Assembly (NCBI GenBank): GCA_016801845.1
Contig: CM028920.1
Span: 4,977,001-5,041,000 of the forward strand
DNA: 64,000 nucleotides
Reading direction: 5' to 3'
Source of the DNA: Polydactylus sextarius
Taxonomy: Eukaryota > Chordata > Actinopteri > Polynemidae
Below the pieces are notes generated by a model. It made no database searches. It was given only the letters and a program-made list of their open reading frames with translations, and had not been told where the DNA came from. The position numbers and the translations under genes are program-made. The stretch's first letter is position 1. The number at the start of each line of letters is the position of its first letter. Positions 25,413 to 38,485 of the stretch are shown here, in pieces.

Positions 25413-28400
25413 ATAAATGTGTTCTTTATTCACTTTTGCATGCTAATGAAGAAGAATTAAAACTCCCTCTGATCTTGTAGAGTTTCAAGAGGCTTCATAG
25501 ATTACTTACAGCTCCTTAGGCTGCCCAGTGCATGCTGGGATTGCTGCCTGATTCTAAAATAGCAATAAGTAGGTAAAAGAATTGAGCTTTTGCGGTAATT
25601 ATGCTACTGTGTAACTACATGTGATGTGTGCTAAAATGTTTGTTCCTGCGACCGTGTGTAAATCTCTGAATTACAAGCCAACGTGCTTTATTATATGAGT
25701 TGTGCACATATCCACGTGTAAGAGGCTTCCAGCCGTGAGCACTCAGTTAACTGGAGCCCCACTGTTGCTTAAAATAAGGTGATTGGCCTTAAAACTCTCT
25801 CACCATTTCCCAATCAGTTCAGTGAGGCATCACCGTGACTCAGCAGGCAAACATATAACAGAACAGTCTGAAATGTTCTTCCTACTGTCTGAACACCACA
25901 TGGTTATTCTGGTATCAGCAAGACTCCACTCTGGTTGTTTACAGTAATTTTTATTTTAATTTTTTTTTTCTATACAAACAAGTTCCACTGGTTGTGAAAG
26001 TTGCTCTCATCGATTAGCCTCAGCTTCTGTCATCACACGTTCTCAGATATCTGCTCATGCTCACGGGTCCCTCCGGCCAAACTCAACATCATGTTTTAAA
26101 CAGAGCTTTGCATCATCATTACGCCACTTCTCTTGTCTGACAGCAAACATTCGTGAAAGATAGAGACTGTATGCCTGGCATTTATAAGCCAGGCGAAAGG
26201 TTACATCAAACAACCGAATATTTTCCTCAGATGACACACACACAAGATTTATCTGAGAGGTTGCACGTTGTTTTGTAAACCACATGAATTGTTTTTGACC
26301 TTGAGACTGTTGCTGCAGTGGATAAATGGGAGCAGCACAGAAATCACACGCTCACAGAGCTCATGTAGTTCAGGTTTTATTAGAAAAGTAATAAAACAAA
26401 CAGGCCTGTGACACATTCACATATCCACAGCCATTTTAAGTCATACAAGCACATAGTTTTATTTTTTAAATGATCAGGCTAATTAGCTGATAATTGACAG
26501 CAGAACCCAAGTTTTCCTGCTAAGCTTTCAAGCAATGCGATAATGTTACTAGCCAGCTAAACTAATTATCTTCATGAGTTTGAATGTTATTAAATGAGAA
26601 CTTTGTAAAAAGGTGACTCGAATACTTGGTGGCTTAGCATGCTAAGACTAACGCTAATGCAAAAAGGCTAAAAAGGCTACCAGGTAAAAAAAAAAAAAAA
26701 TCTCATCTCATCCTCACATTGACGACATAAATGATGTAATTAAGTAATTAAGGCATAAACAGTGCAGGTAAAAGTATCCAGCTGTTTTTTTGTTGGTTTG
26801 ACTTGTTGAACTAGTTTGACTGCAAAGTTTCTTCCTTATTTTGAAACAATATTTACATTTTCTTTTTTAACATTACTTCATCTAATGACGCCCAACACGA
26901 GCCACCACACAGTGGGGACATGCTAACATGCGTGCTAATTAAAATGTAGCCTGTATCCACACAGACTGATGTAGTGATCCATCCTCCAAACTTTGTAAAT
27001 ACTGAGGATATTTCCTACTCAAGATCCAAACACACCTGCTTCAACATGAGGAGAAATCCATTGCTTAGCAGGCCTGCTGTGCTTATGTCAGACTGTGATT
27101 GGATAATCGCTGCGGGGGGGAGGGGCTTTGCAACTAGTCAATTGTTTTGGCTCTGTGGTGATTTATAAATCCTGTGAGTGATTGATCAAATATTTACCAC
27201 AATGTTCTCAGACCTGCTAAACAAGGACATAGGAAGTAAAAGCAGTGGGCAGGAGGGTGGAGGGCAGAGGGCTAGAAACACACACACACACAAACACACA
27301 CACCGGGGGCAGATGTCTCCAGGGTCTGCAGGGTTGAGGTAAAGAGAGAACTTGTTTTCTTCTCTTCGATCCCAACTTCCAACACAGCAGTGCTCCCTGC
27401 AGGCCACGGCCACGCCTCAGTGCAGAGTCAAACACCACACACAACGTCCTCACACACACACATACACACGCTCCAAGGCACAACAGACCAAACAAAGCAG
27501 GAAGTAGAGCGCACGTTTGAGAACCGGGGCGTTACACGAAGGGCATTCGTCGTGGGTCAGCGCGCTGCCAGTCAGCGTGAAGTTGCCATGGGATGGGTCA
27601 GAGAACAGCTCGCCATGGTGACAGCATCCGGGGGTTCAAACGAGCAGATACGTTAGTGTGTGGCTGCGTTCGGCATGTCCACGGCCTTACCTCAGCAGCT
27701 TCCCTGCAGCTCTGTGTGTCATATGACGCTAATGTCTGATGCTTTTATACAAACAGAGCGATGGTTGTGTTCGCCTTTTATAGTGCGTGTTATATAACAT
27801 ACAGTCAAAAACTCTCCCTGAGGATTAAACCTAACAGAAGGAACACTACCACATCATCAGACTATATTTTATTGTGAAGGGGGGCACGGTGGTTGACAGG
27901 TTGAGTCCAGCTCTTGTGCGTTTTGAGTGTGTGCAACCATGTGTGGATGAAAGTTTGAGAGTAAGGATAGTGTGTGGGAGAGGTTGAAAGTTTGTGTTTG
28001 TGTGTGTGTGTGGCTGCAGGCTGTGTGAGACCCCATTGAGCATTTGTGGGGGTAAAGTAGGGGGTGACTCATTTCACCCACCGGCTCTGTTTCTCAAAAT
28101 ACATCTCTTTCTCTTTTCCCCTTTCGCACCTTTCTGTTCATCTCATCTCGTCAGCGAAACCTCCCGTGATGTCGAGGCAGTAATCGTCCCGCCACCTCGC
28201 CGCGTTCAGTTGGCTACGTGTCGACACAGGAGGGAAGAAAGAAAGATGAGGGCTGGGGATGATGGAGAGGGACGGGCAGGCGGGCTGACAGACGAGCAGC
28301 ATCCAGGGCAGAGAACCGAGCAAATACTAAGACTCATTCTTCCTGACAGTGTTCATGGCACCAGCCGCTGGATCTTAAAGAGACTCGACCACTGGCGACA

Positions 28401-28735
28401 CACACGATGACCAGTTCACCTGCTCTGTGCAGGCAGCAGGGGGCAACATAGCAGTCTGTTCTGTCCACAACACTAAACTCTGAACCAGGACACATAAGAA
28501 AACTATAACTTTTCATAAACTTCTGGTCTCTTTAAAGTGATAGTCTGGTGTCAGTTGAACCCAGGGTCTATTTCACCATGACAACAAGTCGAACACCCCC
28601 TTGACAGTTAGATTACGTTTGATAGACTTTAACAAAAATCTGATGCTCAAAGTTGTTGTTTTTACTTCCGTGCTATATCTTACTCACATGTGGTCAATAT
28701 TGGTTTTTATGGAGCCATGTTAAACATATCCACCA
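25413..28735. other. Non-coding stretch, no supported gene
   Basis: Holds a poly-A at 26686-26700, TTAGCATGCTAAGAC-type motifs at 26633-26670, CA runs at 27278-27302 and 27448-27470, and a CpG-rich patch at 27500-27670. A GC-richer block at 28130-28450 ends in a CTCF-like GGCAGCAGGGGGCAA (28432-28446). Open frames in these GC-rich patches lack recognisable domains. Confidence 0.45.
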
Positions 28736-28744
28736 GCTTCCAGT

Positions 28745-28890
28745 CTTTATAGTAAGATAAACTAAGCTAAACTAAACTAGGCTGAGAAAAACTCAGCTAA
28801 AATAAGCTAGAAAAGCTAAACAAGGTAAGATAAGATAAATAAGATAAGATAAGATAAAATAAGACAAACTAAACGTAACTGAGATATGAT
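28745..28890 (+). repeat. (GATAA)n / (GCTAAAC)n simple repeat
   Basis: AAGATAAACTAAGCTAAACT is followed by AAGCTAGAAAAGC and then AAGATAAGATAAATAAGATAA-type units to about 28890. This is a pentamer array grading from CTAAA to GATAA units. Confidence 0.85.
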
Positions 28891-29560
28891 AAGCTGACCA
28901 TGTCCCAATTCCGTTAAAAACAGACATGAAAGAAGCATCAACCCTCATCAATGAAGAAATAATTATGATAAATAATATTTTGTCCCAAAATGTTGAATTG
29001 TTCTCTGTAAGTTTTCAACAACACCAGTGACAGTGTTGTGTTGTATAATTATGTGTAAATCTTCCCAGATTAGTTCGTCCTAGTGTCAAAGGTCACCAGT
29101 AAGAGGCTTACGGATGCCGGAGAAGCTGCAGGATTCAGGAGATGCTAAACAAGGAGGAACTGGAGATTAATCATTTACACCTTTATATTCGGACAGAGAG
29201 GCACGTGAGACGCTGTGAGACGAAGCGGACGCGTCCATCGTTGTGATCATGTAAAGATCCTACACGCCAGCTGTCCACCAACGTGGGAGTGTTCACTTCA
29301 TTTGTTTAATTAGATCTCTTCTTCATTAACACACGATCCTGACACGTGGCCCCACCTCAGCCTGAGCAGACGTCTCATCGCACAAACTGAAAACACAGCG
29401 TCCCTGTTATCATGTTGCGCGTTCTGTTAATTACACCAGTGAGATGTTAACCAGCGTCTATAATTTAAAAAATACCATCTGGCATTAATCCTGATTTAAC
29501 TCTCTTTTATCTCTTTCTAACAGGATTAATAACATCCTTCTGATTCCAGCATGCACCATT
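28891..29560. other. Non-coding, possible conserved element
   Basis: No coding signal. The 29150-29470 block is free of simple repeats and has TTAATCATTTACA, TTTGTTTAATTAGAT, CACGTG-like and GACACGTGGCC motifs. It would be a reasonable enhancer candidate, unproven. Confidence 0.3.
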
Positions 29561-29564
29561 TTTA

Positions 29565-29800
29565 TACCTCTGGACTGAAGGATGAAGTGATTACTATTTG
29601 ACAACAAAAGGTCTAAAGGTCAAGGTCACTTTGACTTTAAATAACATCTTATGGCCTCTTGGATATGATTTCTCAAGAAAACCTTGAGAAAATCACTACA
29701 AATTTGACAGAAACATTCAATTAGATTCAAGGATGAAGTGATTAGATTTTAGTAGCCAAAGGTCAAAGGATATTTTGAAAAAGAGGACTGCTCATTTGCT
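29565..29800 (+). repeat. Two diverged units of a dispersed repeat with AGGTCA half-sites
   Basis: GGATGAAGTGATTACTATTT ... AAGGTCAAGGTCACTTTGAC (29579-29637) and GGATGAAGTGATTAGATTTT ... CAAAGGTCAAAGG (29732-29770) are two copies of one unit, about 150 bases apart. The same unit type occurs at 2500-2580 and its AGGTCAAAGG part at 33750-33770. It is a common percomorph dispersed repeat. Confidence 0.7.
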
Positions 29801-30992
29801 ATTTATTTATCTGTAATGATTGGTTTAGATGCTTTCCTTTTGGTTCTCAAAACATCCAGATTTTGATCCATGTTGCATTCTGCCAGTCTGATTAATAATT
29901 AATATACATTATAATTGTACACTAAAATTAGTTTTACATTTCGGTTTTCATTATGTTTAAAAGTGAAGACAACCCTTCCCCCATCGTCTTTTCTTCTGGC
30001 TCTTTCATTCATCAGGACGTTTCCTCTTCTTGGTCATCTTTTAGAAAACATCTCCGGTGCATTCGGCCCTAAATCCATTTATTGACGTCTTATTAACATT
30101 TACAGCTCCAGACTAACACGCTCAGCAGCTGTAAGGTCCTTGGGAAATAGAATACAATATAAATTTGCCAATACGTATGTCGTTCATTTCTATGAGTTAA
30201 AGGACAAGCCCAGAATTTACTGATGCTTGCCTGGTTTTACTGCTTCATATCACCAGAATACATTTTCCTGTTTTTAAAGCGCTACTTCAACATTTTGGGA
30301 GTTACAGGATGCTCACTGGGTTTCTGGCTGATTGTTAGATGAGATAAATTGATTCAGTTCTCACTTGTAAAGTTGTAGCTACAGCTACACTTGTATCTAT
30401 CCTGAGGTAACCACATCTTTTTGCAAGCACCCCAAAAAGTGTTTGTACACTTTAGAGTTTGTACTGATTTACATATCTAGCTATACAGTTGCTTAAATTA
30501 GCTTCTTTTTTTATGTTTTTCAACTTTGCAGAAGCACAAAACACAGTGTAAAGTTTCCACAAATAGTGAATTTGCAGTTTGTTTTCATAAACTATATATA
30601 AGTATGAGATCACCACCGTCAGAAATTCTCAGTCATACAAGATAGTTTAATTGATATAATGCTAAGCTAAGCTAACCAGCATGAGCACTTCCAGAATAAA
30701 AGTGCATTTCACAAAATGTCAACATGTGTTTTAAGTTTCTGATGTTAAGGAGATGAATTTGAGCTTTTAGTAAACTCCTCAATGTTGTCGCACAGTTTGG
30801 CATATTAAAGCCAATATGACTGAAGAGTGAAGACAAACAAAGAAGGGAAATAACAGATTTGAAAAATGAAACAAAAGTGCTTGAGAGATTCTCTCCTTTG
30901 TCTTTGCCTCCGGCTCTTGGCCAGTAAAAGAGAAACGAGTGTGTGTAATCAGTGTCTGTGTATTTGTATGCAGTAAACGTGCAAGTTTGTGT

Positions 30993-31029
<37 letters not shown>

Positions 31030-31196
31030 CCTAACAAAGCAGATTAGTGCCAGGGTGGGCAATAAGCAGTCACACGTCATTTTTTAAATCTATTTGTTTA
31101 ATATTGGAGGTTAATGAAAAACAAATGTGTGTCCTTATGACCGTCGAGAGCCTCGCGTCCACTGACACCTCGAGTCTGAATGACCTAATCATCAGA

Positions 31197-31227
<31 letters not shown>

Positions 31228-34200
31228 TAGAAAGCCCTTTGGTGAGAGATGATTGTCAAAGGGAGCCCTCACATCATGTGATGAAAAAACTCTAGAGGGA
31301 AGACATGAAATGACGTGGGGGGGAGTGTGAAACGAGTGATGACAAACGACGAGGAGACAGAAATAGATGTGTGTGTGTGTGTCGTGGTGACTCCAGCTGT
31401 GTGTTTATTCTGCATTAGGGACGAGTGTGTCGAGCCAGCTGAGATGACAGAGCAGACTGGGACTGTGACACGCCAAGCAGACGACAAGACGGGAAAAAAA
31501 GACATATTTCAACGTGTTTATCAGACTGGGTATGCATGTGCACGTGTGTGTGTGACCCGTGTTTCGAATCACACAGATTAGATAAACCACAATAAATATA
31601 AGGAGAAGGTGAATTTCACTGAGCAGGAAATTGTCATCCTATGAGTTTGCCCTCTTGTGGTGAAAACATGAGATTCAGCCAAGTCAGCATCCGCCTCATA
31701 ACAAAGGTGTGACCTTTGGACAAGTACACACACACGCACACACACACACACACACACACATTAAGCCTTATTTTTCAGCATGTACTTTTGCAGGATTTTA
31801 CCTCAGTAACTCAGTGTTACTATATTTTGCAGTGGTATTACTGGGTCCTAGATAAACCCCTTGTACAGCCCTGGAGCCACCATCTGGCTTCCTTACATAA
31901 CTGCACGGCAGACGGCAGTGAAACGCTACCGTTAGCCTGGTTATGCAAAGACTGAAAAATCGGTGGAACAGAATTGACTCGTCCTTGCAAAACCGGTGTG
32001 AATGTTTTCTGACCTCAGCTCGGAGACACGCAGTTGTTCAGATTACCAGATGAAGTTGTAGTTGTATGAAAGGAGAAATCAGAAGGGATCACCCTGGTGT
32101 TTTCAGCACCAACAGTCCTGAATTTAATGAAAGTCGGCAGTTGACTGTTAAAAGGTCTCTTTTAGGTCAAATTTTATTGTGGAGTTTGGCAATAACACAA
32201 GGTTAAAAAAAATCCTAGGTTGAGGTTATGAACATTTTAGAAGTGAAAAATTCAACTTCTTCCTGTAAAACTCTTCAATAGCTAAACTATTCATTTCAGT
32301 CAAAGCCATACATGGTCTACTATCACTATTAGTATATAGATGCTGATGTTAGTGAGCTTCTTGTAGCTCTATTCTGTTTTGTAATCTGTGTTTTAGCAAT
32401 AGACAGAATAATATTTCAATGGTTTTGCCATGTTTGAAGTGAAACAGAGAGGTACAAAGACAAAAACTAGCTGCCGTTAGCGAACATTAGCCACCATGCA
32501 GACTTTTTCAGGTTTGAATTCTCCTGCCTCATTATTGTTAATCTTTACCTGACTTTTCAATCCAGACAGTGGTCAGGAAGTACAGGGTTTACAATGAAGA
32601 TTAATGTCAATGTGTCAATGACAGACTTAACAGTTGCTGGTCAAGATGGCTGCCAGAGACAATAACATGGTTCCACCACAAGAAGGCAGCAAATTACAGG
32701 ATTTACAGGCAACTTCGGGTATAGTTTGTACACAACTGTTCAGAGAGTTAATCAGAGATTTTACTTCACTTTCAGATTGAAACGAAGTGTTTCGTGTTCA
32801 CTGTTCATCGATCCACGGCCAACAAACATTCCTTTTCACTTAAGCTGTGATTTCGTCTTGACTGAAAGAGCTGGTGTATGGTCTTTACCATTAATACTGT
32901 ATTTCTTGTGACCATCATTCATCATCTCTTAGATATGCTTCAACAAAGAATGTGTTGTTTCAAATTTGTTGCCAGTGGGACTGACATCAGACTTGTTTTC
33001 ACAAACCCAGTCAATACAAATGTAAGAATATATTTTAAGAGTATTTCAGTTTTACAAACTGGCTTCAACAGCACAGAAGCTCGATAGTTTGAATTTCTAG
33101 CATTAGCCCAAGCTGTGTGTGTGATAAGTACTGTTTATGGTGTTTATGTTGTCTATTACTTTCAATGGATAGTAGCTAAGGTCTGCCTGGGGGTTAGATT
33201 TGTTGCTAAGTGCTGAAAAAATTGTCACTATTGATCTGAAAAATCTGTATATCAGGAAATCTTGAGGACTGTTGTGTTAGCATTAAGCTAAAGCTGGTTA
33301 GCTTAGCATAAAGACACGGCTAGCCTGGTTCTGTTCAGGTCCTAAAAGTATTTCTACAGCTCTACGAGCATGTTGTGATTAATGCTTTTAATCTGAACAC
33401 AAATAGAAATGTAGAAACAGGTTAATTTTTAGGGGGATAATGTGCTGGAAACATTTGCAGTGACTCCCATAAAATCACAACTGTCTGTTCACAAATTAAA
33501 CAAACAAGAAACAATTAATGAAATTGTAAATTTGCAACTTGTGGTTCAAGCTTAGGTTTGGTTAGCCACATGCTAAGTCACTGTGTTTTAGTGACACAAC
33601 GAATTCCAAGAGACTGGACTGTTTGTAATCCAGATGCATTATGGGTGGTATATACCCAGAGATGTTTGCTAGCATCTAGCAAACATTATCTATGATTCTG
33701 TTTCATTCGTTTTGATCTTTTTTTTAAAAAAAACTGTCCAGATCCAACAATATTCTAAAAGGTCAAAGGTTAATGTATGTGTTTGAAGGTTGTGCCAGAC
33801 ATCACTGAGAATGTACACAGGTTTGTTCACATGTAGCCGAGTGTTAGAACAAAGAGACATGTACCTGCTTCACGACATGTGACAACTTCTGATGAAAACT
33901 TTTCCTCATGAACAAAATTTCCCCTTTGGTTAAACTTGAAAATATTTGATTGTCTTTTGAAAAGCTACAGATGAAGAGACACACAGTTATCAACTGACAC
34001 CACTGTTATGCTAATTCCCTCCATGATCACCAGACGTACCATCCTGCATATCTGTCACTTAACCCCCTCCCCCTGCTCCACTATCAGGACTGTGATCCAT
34101 GACAGCCCGGTTTTCTCCTCAGAGCTGGGGAACAGATTAAAGCTTCTCTATCTGTTACTCAGCCTGCTAAGCACCAGTTCAGCCTCGTTCAGTGGGCTGA

Positions 34201-34884
34201 AACCGAGGCTTTGAATAGAATGGCGGCCGACCAATGGCATGCAGGGGAGGAGTGCCTCTGTCCTTCACAGTAAAGTCACCGGGAGAAAAAAAAAACACTG
34301 TAGCTCAAGTATGCCACCTACTGTTGGTAAACATGTGTAAATGTCACAGCTCCACAAAGAGGTTATTATGACCTGTACCTACACAAAGACAAAAAAAAAA
34401 AAAATCATTACTGTAGTAGTAGAGCTGAAAATAGTTTTAGAAAGGCAGAGGACATAGTGAAAAAACAAACTGAACAGGGATTAAATCTACCACAAAAACT
34501 ACGACAAATAATAGGGAAGAACCTATTAGCAGCATTTTCTTTGTATGACACGTTTAAAATGAACAGAAAATATGTAAAACATGTAATAAGACATGAAACA
34601 ATGGATAGTAAAGCCAACCAACAAAAATATAGTAGTAGGTAAATATTTGGTAATTAATAGGTAAAATCATCTGTGCTTAGTTTTGTTACCATCGTGATTC
34701 TTCACCAGTGTCAAACCTGAAGTTACCTCGATAACCACAGATGTTATTAGTGACGTCTGTGTCTTTTCTCCAGTGACAAGTCTGTGGTAAAAATACTGTA
34801 AAAACACTTCTGTATATGAATCTTACATCTGTAAACATGTTTTAATCTCAAAAACTACATCACAGACACGACAAAGAGACAACA
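29801..34884. other. Non-coding stretch, no supported gene
   Basis: Contains (GT)n at 30995-31026, (CA)n at 31206-31227 and 31725-31761, the TTAGC/GCTAA motif at 30650-30680, 32470-32500 and 33275-33325, and a CTCF-like site on the minus strand at 31647-31661. No exon could be supported. This is likely the intergenic DNA beyond the spag9 polyadenylation site. Confidence 0.45.
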
Positions 34885-35061
34885 TCTGCCCACAAAAGTT
34901 GCTTTAATTGAATGTTAAAAAGAAGTAAGGCTAGAGATGCTGCAGGAGTACATGATGGTGTGTGTACTGTAAATATAAACCAGGAGCAGAGTGGGAGCTG
35001 CTGCTCAGGTTAGTGATGAGGGATGACGCAGACCTGCAGAGCCGCAGCGTTTCCTGTGTCA

Positions 35062-35094
<33 letters not shown>
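35062..35094. repeat. (TTG)n / (CAA)n triplet run
   Basis: Eleven TTG units on the plus strand, CAA on the spag9 sense strand, inside the probable 3' UTR. Confidence 0.95.
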
Positions 35095-36666
35095 GGTGGT
35101 GATGAGTTGAGAAGTTTCCTGATCACTGCCATGAGTTCTGTTCGACTGGAAACTGATTGTGTCAGTGTGTGTGAACAGGCTGCAGAGTCTCTACTTTGAG
35201 ACGAAAAAAAAAAAAAAAACAACAGGCCTGAAACACCCCCCCCACCCTGCCCCATCACTCCTCAGAGACATAGTGCATAGCTAAGTAGGTAACCCCCCCC
35301 AAAAAAAAAAAAAAAATCCATAAATTCATCATCAACAGCAACAACTGTTGTCAAAACAATAAACCCAAGTCATTTCCATGGTTCATATATCACATATATA
35401 ATCATATATTCAATGTACAAAGATACATTCTGAATTGCAAAGGCTCAATCATTGTAAATAAATACTGAAATGGCTAAACTGCAATAATATTTCTCTCTTA
35501 TTCAGAGAGGACACACACACTCACACTCATTCACACACATACACTCTCTCATGATGAGGACAGGCCTCTGATACTGTTCATACAAACAAGGTACCAGTGC
35601 AGTAACTGGTGTGAAGAGGCCAGAAGAACATGGACGTGACCATGTTGTGCACTGCGCTCTCAGACAGGACAGCCTCAGAAGATACAAAACAAAAACATAA
35701 AAATACACGTAAAATAGCTTTGCTGTCAGGAGGTGGGGGGAGGGGGTCTGCGCTGAGAATTTAAAATCAAATCCGATCAAAAAAAACTAAAATATCAGTG
35801 TTTTAGATTTGACCTCAACACGGCGAGATGAGGATTATCGAGTGACTGCGTGTTTCGTTTTATCCTCTCGTAGCAACAACATCCAATGCCATTTTCTTCT
35901 CTCACACCCTGAAAATAGTTTAATTTTCCCCAATATGAAAGTCTAAAAAATATATCTCATCTATACACCAGGATTTTCTGTTACAAAAACTTGCATGTTA
36001 TCTACACGGAGACAGACCAAGCCGCTGAAAGGTGTCGCGTTAACATCAAGACACTGTTATTGTTTTTCAGCACGCATCAAACTATCGATCTGTGATTCTT
36101 TAACCTTTGGTAGCAAACGTAACATTCGTTCAGGAGAAAAAATAAATACTCTAACACACCTGAAAAAAAGCCTGAAACTCCTTTCAAGTCCTTTCAAACC
36201 TTGATACCTAAGGCAGATTTTAAAGTGTCTACTAGTTGAGCTGGTGGGCAGATGCAGAGCAGAGGTAACACTGGATTAAATACACGTTTATGAACCTAAT
36301 GGATATGAAGGGAGGGTGCACAGTATGTGGTGACGTGCAGTGTGATTTCAATTCAGAGTTAGGAAAGTAACTGTTTCTGCCTCTCATGTATCATCATCAC
36401 ATTTAAGTCACAGAGCGAATGATCTTTTGAAAAACAGCAGGGAGATTGACTAAATGTTAGCATGCTACATGCTAGCATGTCAATATTTAGGAAGTATCAT
36501 GTTTGCAGTGTTTACCATTTCAGTTTAGATGTTAGTGTTTTTATAAAGTGTAATGTGTTGCTATGGTAACCACTTCTGTTTGGATGTTAGCATGTTAACA
36601 TATGGTAACTGACACTGAAGACAAAGGGAATGTCTTTCGTTTTGCAGTTATTTGGTCATAAAGGAT

Positions 36667-36668
<2 letters not shown>

Positions 36669-36703
<35 letters not shown>
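36669..36703. repeat. (TG)n microsatellite
   Basis: About 17 TG units in the probable 3' UTR region of spag9, (CA)n on the sense strand. Confidence 0.95.
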
Positions 36704-36706
<3 letters not shown>

Positions 36707-37831
36707 GTCAGACTATTAAAGTTTTTTGATTCATCCTCAGAACCATGAACATGAGAGTAAACCAGCTAATAGTTAATCTTGAGTTAATCATGTCAGTCCA
36801 TCTAATATCAATATATCATTTGGGTTATTTCCTTTAAGCTGTGCAGCCAAATACTTTCTGCAGAATCCCCAAGGTCTCACTGGATAATAGAATAAAATAT
36901 AATTTAAAACAACAACTACAACCGTATTTTCTGATCCCAGTGGCCGGAGGTGTTTTGAGGATTCTGGAAACATTTTTAGAACAATGTTTGTCGGGTTTTA
37001 TTTTTCATAAAAATCGAAGCTCAGCTGTGATTCGAATGCACGTTGATCCATGAGAGGCATAAAGCAATTGACTCCATCTTGAAAATCTGGACAGAAACAC
37101 GGGCTCATCCTCTGCTCAGATACAAACCAGATGAAGTGTGATAAAAGTGTGTTTGTATTTGACTCAAACAAACTACGACCCAAAGTTAAAAGGCCATTGA
37201 TTCGATTCCTTGTCTTGCATACAATCAAAAGCCAAGTTCTCAAAAGATGGAAAAAAAAAAATCAACATGAAATATAATCTGGGATTCACCAACGATCCCA
37301 TGTGATTGGCTCCTACACACGTCTGCCCCAGTGTCGGATTATTAAAGGAGCAAACGAGCGAATTACAGGTGATTATCTGGTGTTTTGAGTCCAGTGACTG
37401 GACTCAACCTGGAAAGCACAGGAAGGAAAACTGTATCAGCTGGGCAAATATAACAAACGTTAAGTATTGTTTGTTGACTTATAAACAGCTTAAACTCAAA
37501 TAATATTAAAAGAACAAACTGAAATTCAAATCCATAAAATAAAAAAAAGAGAAAACAGGTGATAATAAAACAATAACATGCAGTTTGTTGTGAATGTGTT
37601 CTGCTCCGGTCCAGTTGACCGGTGAGAAAAAAAGCTGCAAGGAGTTTTTGCTCATTTTTGCTCTATTGATCGTTCACGTCTGTGGAGGAAAAAGAAAAGT
37701 GCTGATTAAAGTTTCCGCCTGCGCAGGAGGAGCGTCGTCCGCCTGAACTCGTCCTCCGTGGCTGCGGCTTTGAGAGAAAAAAAGGCAAAACGGAGCCACG
37801 AGGGCGGGTGGGGGGTCAGAGGTCAAAGGTT

Positions 37832-37950
37832 TCAATCGTCGTTGACCAGAACCTGCCAGACGATGAGGTGGCTGCGCTCGGCTTTAGCCAGGAACGGCTG
37901 CAGCTTCATGGGGGGATCGTCTCCTTCCTCTGGCTCGCCGTCCTCGTCAC
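37832..37950 (-). CDS. spag9: spag9 last coding exon
   Basis: Encodes DEDGEPEEGDDPPMKLQPFL and AKAERSHLIVWQVLVNDD, then TGA at 37834-37832. KAERSHLIVWQV is the conserved end of JIP3/JIP4. The final five or so residues (LVNDD) differ from human MYGNE. Confidence 0.96.
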
Positions 37951-38441
37951 CTGAGGACGAACACAGAGACGCCATGTTGTCCACATCTGCAGCACCGACA
38001 TCGGCGTATTAAACCTGTTCATTTGGTAAACTCACCCATCCTGAAGTCGATGTAGCCTTCTCCTCCGCTCATCACCAGCATGGACTTGGCTGCTTCCTGA
38101 GATGAGGCGTCCGTCGCCTTGTCATCGGCGCCACCGGAGGCGGACGCGTGACCTGAGGGAACACACAAACTATAAACAACTGCAAACACCTCCTCCTACT
38201 CATCATGATTTTATCACTTATAAGGGGCAGCTGTGGCTGTAAAGCAGGTCATCCACTAATTGGAAGGTCGATGGTTTGATTCCTATCTCCTCTGGTCCAC
38301 ATGTCTAAGTGTCCTTGGGCAAGATAATGAATCACAAATCGCCCCGATGGCTGTTCTATCCATGTGTGAATGTCAACAGCACAAAAAGGGCTATGTATGT
38401 CGTAGCACTGTGCAAATATAATAAGCATTTCTTATGCTTAA

Positions 38442-38485
<44 letters not shown>

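Larger units (their letters stand above)
34885..37831 (-). other. spag9: Probable spag9 3' UTR (extent uncertain)
   Basis: No coding signal lies between the stop codon and about 34.9 kb. A minus-strand ATTAAA at 34908-34903 is followed by GT-rich sequence (CTTTTGTGGGCAGATGTTG and beyond), as at a vertebrate cleavage site, so a 3' UTR of about 2.9 kb is plausible. Other minus-strand AATAAA-type hexamers in the interval, for example near 36998, could be used earlier. The stretch holds a (CAA)n run (35062-35094), A and C homopolymers near 35205-35317, and a (TG)n at 36669-36703. Confidence 0.4.

Noticed and set aside
27390..27656. 88-residue plus-strand frame in a CpG-rich patch
   Set aside because: Starts in CA-rich sequence, has no recognised domain, acceptor or conservation cue; the open frame follows from local GC content.
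38222..38320. A functional tRNA gene
   Set aside because: A- and B-box-like words are present but no cloverleaf arms; the rest matches a SINE-like repeat found three times in the window.
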